Shown here piece after piece: positions 38,324-47,430 of a stretch of 64,000 bases of DNA. The position numbers and the translations under genes are program-made. Each line of letters opens with the position of its first letter. The first letter of the stretch is position 1. The notes under the pieces are model-generated. The model saw only the letters and a list, made by a program, of their open reading frames with translations. It was not told the DNA's origin and ran no database searches. The DNA comes from Colletes latitarsis (lineage: Eukaryota; Arthropoda; Insecta; Hymenoptera; Colletidae), in the NCBI RefSeq assembly GCF_051014445.1, contig NC_135140.1, positions 17,043,501 to 17,107,500 on the forward strand. Direction: 5' to 3'.

Positions 38324-39450
38324 CAGAGATGCCAGATTCAGCACCCGGTGCCCTACTCACACATACCAGATCACGCATACGTGAGCTCGTAGAGTTTCGG
38401 AAAGTCGACAAAGGCAAACTGACACATGCCCTTTTTCTCGATTATTTCGAAGCTGCCCGAAGTAATTTCGGACCGCCTCGTGGGAGTCCAGAAAGAAAGG
38501 CTCACATTTGCCTTCTCGCTCTTAACACCTGAAATCCGACCTCCCGTCTACGGCATACGATTCGGAATCTCGACTGCCCTGGTATTTTTACTTGCCTTTC
38601 CTAGAACTCATTACTGAACTTTGCAAATTACTCCAGGTTTCTATTTGCCTCTGATGACCTCTGCTGACCAGTGCTGACAAAAGTACAGAACTCCCGACAA
38701 CTTTTTACACCATACAGCGACCTTTACTGACTGCTCCTGATTACTGCTCGCCTCTGCTGAACTCTGCTGACCATCGCTTATATTTCTGACAACCTATAAC
38801 GATTACTACTGACTTCTGCTAACCTCTGTTGGTCTTTGCCAATCTCTGTCAGCGTGTGCTTCTCTCTGCTGAACTTTCCTGGCCTCTGCCGAACGCTACT
38901 GACCACTGCAGGTATTTCTGATAACGTATAACGATTAATACTTACTACTGCATGCCCCTACAAGTCTCTGCTTGCCTTTGCAGGTTTCTGCTTGCCTGTG
39001 CATGCCTTTGCTGGCCTCTGCTGAACACTGCTGACCACCCCTAATGCTTCTGACATCGTATAACAATTACTACATGCTACTGTTCGCCCCTGCTAATCTC
39101 TGCTTGCCACTGCATGCCTCTGCTCGTCTCTGCTGACCGCTGCTGACCACCTCTGATGCTTTTGACAACATATAACGCTTACTACTTGCTACTATTCGCC
39201 CCTGGTGATCTCTGCTTGCCACTGCTGGCCTCTGCTGACCACCGCTTATATCTCTGGCAACCTACAATGATTACTACGACTCCTGCCTTCCTCTGTTAAC
39301 CTCTGCCAGCGTCCCCTGGCCTAAGCTGGCCTCTGCTGACCGCTGCTGACCACTACTGACCACCGTTTATATTTCTGGCAACGTACAACGATTACTACTG
39401 GCTACTGCCACCCTCTGCAGACCTCTGCCAACAACTCCCGACGTCAACTG

Positions 39451-39530
39451 ACCACTGCTGACCACTGCTGACCACTGCTGACCACTGCTGACCACTGCTG
39501 ACCACTGCTGACCACTGCTGACCGTTGCTG
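39451..39530. repeat. 10 bp tandem array within the left arm
   Basis: ACCACTGCTG is repeated seven times without change from 39451 to 39520, followed by one variant (ACCGTTGCTG). The matching place in the right arm (about 40270-40305) has only two or three units. The difference shows expansion in the left arm or loss in the right arm after the arms were formed. Confidence 0.92.
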
Positions 39531-39876
39531 ACAAATTGTGACACGATGTAATATAATATAATATGTTTATATGTATTAAAGTGTTGTATAATGTAAATCT
39601 ATGACAATGAATGATATAATTTGAAAGAATTCTATGTGTTTTCATCATTTTTACCCTTCTTTTCCTATCGAAATCATTCCCTTAGTTATAAGAGACTCCG
39701 AATCTTTTAAAATTTTCTAAGTTCCCCGGAAAGATTTCAAATTTCCCGCCGCTAGGAATTTTTGCGAATTCCTGGAACTTACCGGCGTCCCTGAAACTTC
39801 TCGGAATCCCTGAAATTTCCAAGAAGTTTCAGGCAGCGGCTAAAATTCCGGCCTGAATTTTTCGGCAAAACAGAAA

Positions 39877-39964
39877 TTACGTAGTACTACGTAATGTCAT
39901 ATCATGTTACGTAGTACTACGTAATAGTACGTAATACCATATAATGTTACGTAGTACTACGTAA
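39877..39964. repeat. Three copies of an 18 bp perfect palindrome at the element centre
   Basis: TTACGTAGTACTACGTAA, identical to its own reverse complement, occurs at 39877-39894, 39907-39924 and 39947-39964. The outer two belong to the left and right arms and the middle one lies in the spacer. The whole block is therefore palindromic at two scales. Confidence 0.95.
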
Positions 39965-40936
39965 TTTCTGTTTTGCCGAAAAATTCAGGCCGGAATTTTA
40001 GCCGCTGCCTGAAACTTCTTGGAAATTTCAGGGATTCCGAGAAGTTTCAGGGCCGCCGGTAAGTTTCAGGGATCCGAGAATTTTCAGGAATTCTTAGAAA
40101 TGACGTCATTTCTAATTTGGGAAATTGGGAGAGAGAAGGAGGGGTAACAAATGATGAGAATACATAGAATTCTTTGAAATTACATCATTTATTGCCATAG
40201 ATTTACATTATACAAAACTTTAATACATATAAACATATTGTATTATATTACATCATGCCACAAGTTGTCAGCAACGGTCAGCAGTGGTCAGCGATGGTCA
40301 GTTGACGTCGGGAGAGTTGGCAGTAGCCAGTAGTAGTCGTTATACGTTGTCGGAAGCATCAGGGGTGGTCAGCTGTGGTCAGCAGAGGCCAGCAGAGGCA
40401 TGCAGAGGCAAGTAGAGTCGAGCAGGGGCAAGCAATAGCAAGTTGTAATCGTTATACGTTGTCGGAAGCATCAGGGGTGGTCAGTTGTGGTCAGTAGAGG
40501 CTAGCAGTGGCAAGCAGTGGCAAACAGAGTCCAACAGGGGCAGGCAGTAGCAAGTTGTAATCGTTATACGTTGTCAGAAGTATCAGGAGTGGTCAGTAGC
40601 GGTCAGCAGAGTTCAGTGGAGGCAGGCAGAAGTCAGTAGTAATCGTTATACGTTGTCAGAAATATAAGCGGTGGTCAGCAGCGGTCAGCAGAGGCCAGTG
40701 GAGACCTGTTGACGGGACGTCAGATATTAGTTGTTCAAGAGTTAGAAGGCAAATGTGAGCCTTTTTCTCTCGACTCTCACGAGGCGGTCCGAAATTACTT
40801 TTGGCAACTTCGGAGAATCGAGAAAGAGGGCATGTGTCATTTTGACTTTGTCGGGTTTCCGAAACTCCACGAGCTCACGTACGCGTGATCTGACATAGTG
40901 TGAGGGAGCACCTTCGGTGCCTTTCTGGCATCTCTG

Positions 40937-40944
40937 TTCGAAAG
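40937..40944. repeat. Right 8 bp target-site duplication of the fold-back element
   Basis: TTCGAAAG follows the element directly and matches 38316-38323 base for base. An intact duplication implies the insertion is not very old. Confidence 0.88.
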
Positions 40945-42486
40945 GTGCTACTGCAGCCACGCTACACCTCTAGCGACGCTCGCGCGTTCTCCACGGTGGT
41001 CCATGTGTGCGTGGGTGGACAACGCGTGCACCGAGTTACGCGCCAGCGTTTTCAGCGTGTACCCTATGGGGAAGATCCAAAGAATACGTACGAAAATTGT
41101 CGCTGGTACAGGCTGGATCACGAGAAACAGGACAAAGTGAACTTGAGAATTATTCGAAGACGACTTTTTTGAGTCCAAGTTGCGAAGAAAGACTAAAGAA
41201 ATCCCACGAAGTGATTAAAATACAAATGATGGATTGGAAACCACCCCTTCTCGCGTTCGCCAGTGGATAGATCCGATTAATTCTCCAGCGCTGGTTTCGT
41301 AAAAATCTAATACTTCGAGCGAATGCACAAAAGGAGGAACAAACGAACCACGGCTGCGTTCTGACCCTTGCGTCACCTTTAAGGCCCGGCACGCTATCGG
41401 ATTAATCCAATAGTAAAATTTGCTGCCGGAGAAACAAACGAGCAACAACTCGACGCGATTGCGAAACTGGTTTCAGTCGCCGATGCTGATTTATTAGTCG
41501 TACGCTGAGAAGCAGGAAAAGGTTCCCTGATAAACGAGCAACGAAGAACACGCTGTCAGGCCTCGAACTCTTCAATCTATCTCCTCCGACTCGCGAGGTG
41601 TCGCCATTAACTTTAATATCGGCCTCATTACACCGGCTGGCCGATATTAAAACGCCAAAGCCCGAGTGGCGAATGATTAATCGGCGTAATTGCGTTTACT
41701 CAATTCCGTGATCAATCCGATCGTTCAGGAAACGCAGCTTTAATATTCATTTCAGCTCGCGTAATTGCGACAGATCCGAAGGAATGGTTTCTCTGCTCGT
41801 TCCACCGTCCCGACGACGAGCTGGATAATTGTAATCCATATGAATCGATGCGATCCTGAATATTTTACGCATGTTCGAGCCGGGAATAAAAGATTTGTAC
41901 GTGTAGGTACTTGTTCCAAACGATATTTTCTAATTACATCAAGCCTTTTTAGGTTAGCTAAGAGTAGGCCTAAACCAATATGGCCGAACACAAGTAATAA
42001 TGCTTGCAAGATGGTATTCACTAAAAACCAGTGTTTTATTTTCATTATTTTTCATTTGTGTTGCATCTATTGTAAGCAAACGCAAATTAGGTCGTCTTAA
42101 GGTTCAATAATTTCGACTCGGTAAACCGCGGAAATCCAGTATTATCCGGGCCAATTAGTCCTATATTATTTTATGCAGAGCACGTTTAATTCTACGACTA
42201 AACACGAATTTAGACCGAAAGGAGGTTAACGTGTGCCTGCGTTGCAGGTTCAAGTTCTTTGGGCTAATTGGACAGGTTGCAGAAGAATAATGCCGCGTTT
42301 AAAAGAAAGTAATGTTTATTTTAAAGCGTCGTGTGTTGCGCAATGTTCCGCCTGGACATTTTACTTTGCCAGCAATTAAAACGAGACGAAGTTTTTTCCA
42401 TTTTTGGTTAGAACGTTTCTAACAGAAAATTTTAATATAACTGGTTGTCTACAATCAACTGGTACACGATAAATATACAGTCAGTT
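40945..42486. other. Intergenic or intronic DNA, no confident gene
   Basis: A minus-strand frame at 41752-42045 (97 codons) begins with a hydrophobic stretch that could be a membrane segment, but a plus-strand frame of similar length overlaps it and neither shows a domain. Nothing else is recognisable. Confidence 0.4.
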
Positions 42487-42490
42487 TTAA

Positions 42491-42676
42491 CCCCTTAACG
42501 CTCATATTTTTCCAAGAATGATCAGTGTTCTGTATTGGACTTGTTTCTAAGCTATATAAAAATGCAGTTTCTGTTAATTGCAATGTTAAAAACATTGTTA
42601 TCCCTTAAACCGTTAAATTAAACAAATATCGTTTTCCAAAGCAGTCAGACTCGGGCTTAACTTCAGGTTTAAGGGG
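42491..42676. mobile_element. piggyBac-like MITE, 186 bp
   Basis: CCCCTTAA at 42491-42498 is mirrored by TTAAGGGG at 42669-42676. The element is flanked on both sides by TTAA (42487-42490 and 42677-42680), the target duplication typical of piggyBac elements, which also tend to start with runs of C. The inverted ends are only 8 bp, the interior is AT-rich, and no coding capacity remains. The assignment rests on ends and target site, both of low complexity. Confidence 0.5.
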
Positions 42677-42680
42677 TTAA

Positions 42681-45600
42681 ACGCTTGGAGAAACACAAAA
42701 TGAGTTCTTGCAAGGAGTATAATTTTTCTTTGACAATTGAGATTGTGCTCCCGTCTGTGGGCCCTAGGGAACCTACTCTAACGCTTCCGTGGCTCCTGGA
42801 AACTTGTAAATTTTCTGCAAGGATGACGTCACCGATCCAAAGAACGATTTCCAGGACGCGTCTCGTCGAGTACGGTCGCGATCGTCGTGGGGCGGCTTCA
42901 CGGGACATTTCGTCCAGGCCGTCTTCATTTTCCACTCGGCACGCGGGATTAATGCCCGGCTTAAATGTTTGCCGGGCGCGCGAGAACGCGCGCAGCAGCG
43001 TGTCAAGTGATGGAATTAATCGTAGATGGATCCCTCGAGGGTGGCGCATGATTCACCGGGAACCGCATCGCGCCACACCCCGCGCCGCAAAATGGTGTGC
43101 ACGCTGCACACGATTATGCGACAGCGGGGTGCACGCGCGGACCGTCCGCTCGCTTTGGTGTTCGTACGCACACCGACGAGCGCGAAACAGGGGTTGCACC
43201 GTAGGGGCAAGTTGAAGGCAGGTGGGGCAAGAGTTGTTCGGATACATCGAGACGCTTTCTTGTTATTCCGCGTCGCTTCCCATTTGCAAACGTATAACTC
43301 GGTTTAAAATAATAACGAAGAAAAATAATAACAATGGAGGAAATGTTTACTCGATACGTGTAGGAAACAAGTGAGATCACGCATACGTGACAACGGCTGG
43401 ATAGGTGATGGCTCGCGAAGCAACGGATTAATTAGTAATGATTATTTTTAACTCGAAAAGGAGAGAAAATATGCAATAATAATACGAGGGAGCGATGTAG
43501 TCGATTTCCAATCGCCAGCTTATCCGTAAATCGGAATATTTTATCAATGGCGACATCAAACTAATATTGACGGAACAGTAAGGATAATATGTATTTATCG
43601 TACCAGAGATGTGTGCAATGCGAAACGTAGAGTCGAGTAAAATGCCTGCATGGAAATAAAGATAAATATACATTTCTGGTCCAAAGGCACGGTACGTGTG
43701 CTGTTATTAACCTACATAACCTGAAATATGCGACGGAAATGGATTTTTCGTCTCTGTTGACTTGTTTGCACAGCGCTTGCCTTCGAGGCTCCTATCGCGA
43801 GTCTTGACCGTGTATCATCGTACTTCAACATTGTCGTTTTCTACACAAAAATATTACAACCTGTATTTCATTAAAAGTACAAAAACATTACGAAAACACA
43901 ACATAAGTATTAATTGTGCCTAAGTAAACAAGACTCCAAAGAAGATGGCAGACCAACTAGTAAAAGCTCTGACTAAAGTCATAAAAATGGCAATGGAAAA
44001 CATCTTTTCTGTCACAGAAGATGACCATCCAAAGAAAGTTGCAACTAAAATGGCCAACTTCTCACGAGGACTCGGGATTCGTCTTAAGTCCTGTCCCCCA
44101 ACCGAAGTGCCAACGACTGGCCAACTGTAATTCCCCAAATCGTCGAGTCTGCCTTTAATAAAAATGGACTAAGCACGAAGGATGAAGCGAAAACCGTTCA
44201 CCCGGAGGGTAGAACTGGATGCAAATACTCTGGAATCGTTCGAGGCGCGGGCATAGTGTGTAATGCAGCATATGTTGCGATATTCTGCGGTCGAATTTAC
44301 ACACACAGGCGGTCTGGTGCACGCATGGCTGCCAACACATCCTCGTCTCCGAGGGATCGTCGTATCTGCGCGAACAGTAAGAGCATCGATCACACACCGG
44401 GGACAATATTGGCATGATAATCGGAAGGGATTCGGCACGGTTACGTAGTAACATGGGGCCCTGGCTCGGGGTCGTAGACGGAGGGGGGCCAGCACGATTA
44501 TTGTGGCTCATGGGGGTCGCTACATAAATAATAGTCGTTGGAAAAGTGGACGCAATATGGCGCTACTCTGAGCGGTACATACGAGATGATTGTACCTTTC
44601 TGTGGCATTGGGAGTTCTCTTCATTTTCGTGGACTCGGTATGTGTTGACGGCTCGACAAACTTCCTGAAAGGGGGCACAAGGGGGCATGTTTTAGGGGGC
44701 TGAACGAGTAGTTTCGTTCGGCTTTCCGGGACTGCAGAAATTGCCTTTTTATCGTCGCCAGAAGGGTGCAAACAGGGCTGTGTTTGCATCCATTTTTAAC
44801 TCTTTGCTAGTAGAACAGTAATACTAGGGAACTACTACACTATACTACTATTTTATACTTGTATACTAGGATAGTATAATTGAAGCAGAGTAGCGTATTG
44901 AAACGAACTAAAATCTCCACTGATCGACCAGGATGCAAAGAAAAGTATTCCCTCGTTAACGTTCGCAACGTGAACAGTATCGAGGGTAAAAGTAGCAAAT
45001 CTAAAAATTTGATTCATAGGGAACAAACAGAACCACCGAAGGAACGTAATAACGCGAACTTCTCTATGCAGTTCTAATTAATGCAGCACGCCAATGTACC
45101 TGACTCAATCGTAATTCTTATCGGTTGAAAAGAAAGCTTCCGGTTACGCGACTGTCCAATCAACCGTTTCATTCACCGTCGCTATTATCAAATCTTTTCA
45201 TTCTGTTTGACATATTGCGAATCGTTTCCTCCGAGATATTTTCCGAGAACGTTCGAAAAGGTCGCCACGGTGATTCGCCAACAATGAAAGAGCAAATAAC
45301 GGCGTGCATCGACTGTGTACGTACATTCATTCCGGCACAATGGCTTTCATAATCGGCAGAACGAATGTAACCAGATATACGGGTTCGAGTTTTAGGCCCA
45401 GATAGAGCCGGGGCTGATAATGGCCGCGCGGAAACTTAAATGCGAGCTGAATGGGAATAAGAATAGGTTAGACTAAACACGCGATACAGGTTTACGTAAC
45501 GCGAAAACGGAACAGCAACAACGTCGAGTCAAATCACCGAGGTATTGTGTAACCCATCGTTGTATACGTACGCTTTAGCGTGGTTCTCCTGTAAGGTATT

Positions 45601-45960
45601 ACTTAATTCCCATTAGCGGGCCTCGTATTTCTATTCCGAGCGCTTCGATGTCCATTACGTAGATTGAGGGGAATCGATGCTCCAGAGGTAGATCGAAAGA
45701 ACTGTTGCGGAGCATTATGGTCGCTTGAAAAATTAAGGCAACTTCAAATCGCGAAGAAGCACTCTAGTCTCAAGACAATTAATGGAACTGAAGGTCGTAG
45801 GATAAAGTTTGGGGCAGCTTCAAATCGCGAACCAAGTGATACTCCATTGCAGTAAAAATAGAATAAATTGGAGGTAGTATGGTTTCAAAATACGAATTGT
45901 TTGCCGTTTGAAACATTAAAATCCTTCAATCCGTTCAGGAGTTATGATTGATCAAACATA
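42681..45960. other. Intergenic or intronic DNA with one possible coding relic
   Basis: A 17 bp perfect match to the fold-back element arm lies at 43374-43390. A plus-strand frame at 43945-44130 (61 codons) is Lys/Met-rich with an Asp-Asp-His-Pro-Lys-Lys stretch and has different codon use from its surroundings, so it could be a transposon or pseudogene remnant. Another plus frame at 44880-45077 is Lys/Ser/Asn-rich and unrecognised. A short repeated block, CTTCAAATCGCGAA, occurs at about 45742 and 45820. Confidence 0.4.
43945..44130 (+). other. Possible degenerate coding fragment, unrecognised
   Basis: This 61-codon frame starts with ATG in an AAGATGG context and is rich in Lys, Met and Thr. 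After its stop, another frame in the same direction continues open, as would be expected of a decayed gene with a frameshift. I recognise no domain. It could also be chance. Confidence 0.2.
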
Positions 45961-46486
45961 CGCATGAAATTTCAGGGGAATAGGAATGTCAGGGTCAGAC
46001 ATTGTACTTCCAGTAAAGAATTTTTTTCTCGAAAGTGCGTAGGATTTCGGGGGTATGTCTATTCACCGAAAATGATTGTAATTGACTCCCGTAGCTAAAA
46101 ATAATTTTTTTAAAACGATTTGAAATTTTTTAATTTCGTCGAAAAATTTGTCCGCCTTCCTGAATTTTTTTCTCGAAAGTGAGTAGGATTTCGGGGGTAT
46201 GTCTATTCACCGAAAATGATTGTAATCGACCCCCGTAGCTAAAAATAATTTTTCTAAAACGATTTGAAATTTTTTAATTTCGTCGAAAAATTTGTCCGCC
46301 TTCCTGAATTTTTTTCTCGAAAGTGAGTAGGATTTCGGGGTTATGTCTATTCACCGAAAATGATTATAATCGACCCCCGTAGCTAAAAATAATTTTTTCA
46401 GAGCGATTTGAAATTTTATTTTTTCGCATGATATTTCAGGGGAATCGGAATTTCAGGGTCAGACATTGTATTTCCAGTAAAGAATT
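45961..46486. repeat. 144 bp tandem array, about 2.8 units, flanked by 62 bp direct repeats
   Basis: The TCTCGAAAGTG block occurs at 46027, 46171 and 46315, exactly 144 bp apart. Each is followed by TAGGATTTCGGGG, a TATGTCTATTCACCGAAAAT block and an AT-rich tail. The array is bounded by two copies of a 62 bp sequence starting CGCATGA (45961-46022 and 46425-46486) that differ at a few bases. The same 144 bp unit occurs twice inside the TIR element at 56942-57426. I associate this family with bee genomes from memory, not from a search. Confidence 0.85.
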
Positions 46487-47025
46487 ACCCTATCGGCTAA
46501 TGGTACTCGATGAACTTGTATCAGGATCATATTCCAAAAGGGCACAGCTTATACCAGATGGTCTCAAATACTGTGACCTGTATCGTTAACGAAAATTAGT
46601 GGTTTCGCGAATGAATTCAACGCCGTCAAGCTTCCCAGCAACTTTACTGCTTAAAACTCGTAGAGGGGAACTATCCAACAATGTCATAAAATAATACACC
46701 TGCAGCGGTGGCTGACGCGTTCCTGCTATTCTGATCCCCAAACTAAGACCGGTTCTCCGGAGACGCGCACGTACATCCGTCAAAACTACTCTTGTCATAA
46801 TCAAGATTCCGAACGATATACTGGATGGAAATTGTCGGAGGAGAAGTTCGAGCCACGGACGGGGACTTGAAATTCAGTTGTGTTAATTCCTGCGGATTTT
46901 CGAGCGCCCTCCGGGCCACAGGCCGGCTCTCTCTCCACCATTACTATGTATCACGCCGCACCCACGCAACAAACATTACCTCTGTGTTCGCGTGTTCTCG
47001 TGTGCACGCCTCGTATCCATCTGTA
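46487..47025. other. Intergenic or intronic DNA, no gene seen
   Basis: No supported feature. The frame at 46586-46804 (minus, 72 codons) has no motif. Confidence 0.4.
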
Positions 47026-47428
47026 CAGGGTGATCCACGTGACTCGTTAAATATTTTTCTAATTGTGGAAAAATTAACGATCTTATTCATACATATTTGC
47101 AAAACTATCACTGTCATTCTCAGCCTCGTTACAAAAATGGAGTCCGCCATGCTGTCATTTTACGCCCATGTTCTCAAATTTCCAAGCTTTGCATATTTTC
47201 TCTACCTTCGTTTAAAAATCTTACTAAATTTTTAGCGACAAGATTTCATTTTAATATTCTATATTATCGTCATTTCGTTCTCGTCGAATCTAATAAATCA
47301 TTCCTTGCATTTTTTCGGGACGATCACGAGGAAGTAATTTTACATATTTTTGAACTGCCGGAATTTTTTTCGATGGCCGGACTAATTTCTGAAGCATCCA
47401 CTTGGAGCAGGTCAGTTGCGTCACCCTG
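47026..47428. mobile_element. Tc1/mariner-like MITE, 403 bp
   Basis: CAGGGTGA at 47026 is mirrored by TCACCCTG ending at 47428, and each is flanked by TA (47024-47025 and 47429-47430), the target duplication of Tc1/mariner elements. The inverted similarity continues imperfectly to about 20 bp. The interior is AT-rich and holds no transposase; the frames at 46825-47235 and 47097-47567 run across the element edges and are not genes. A single similar end, TACAGGGTGATCG, occurs at 49619 without a partner. Confidence 0.6.
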
Positions 47429-47430
47429 TA

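Larger units (their letters stand above)
38324..40936. mobile_element. 2,613 bp non-autonomous fold-back transposon with hAT-type ends
   Basis: The element starts CAGAGATGCCAGA at 38324 and ends with the exact complement, TCTGGCATCTCTG, at 40936, flanked by perfect 8 bp duplications. CAGAG ends and 8 bp duplications are hallmarks of the hAT superfamily (hobo and Hermes also start CAGAG). Almost the whole element is one long inverted repeat: left arm 38324-39895 and right arm about 39946-40936. Each arm has in order a unique outer part of about 200 bp, a long degenerate tandem of CTCTGCTGACC-like units, an AT-rich part, and an inner part of repeated CCTGAAA-TTTC blocks. The spacer is about 50 bp. 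No frame resembles a transposase; the 93-codon minus frame at 39367-39648 only reads through the short repeats. The structure recalls Drosophila Foldback elements, whose arms also contain tandem repeats, but the ends here point to hAT. Mobilisation would need a transposase from elsewhere. Superfamily assignment is by ends only. Confidence 0.88.

Noticed and set aside
39367..39648. 93-codon minus-strand frame with repeated Gly-Gln-Gln-Trp-Ser motifs
   Set aside because: It is a read-through of the ACCACTGCTG array and neighbouring tandem units within the fold-back arm; a 10 bp unit repeats its peptide every 30 bp and looks like a protein repeat.
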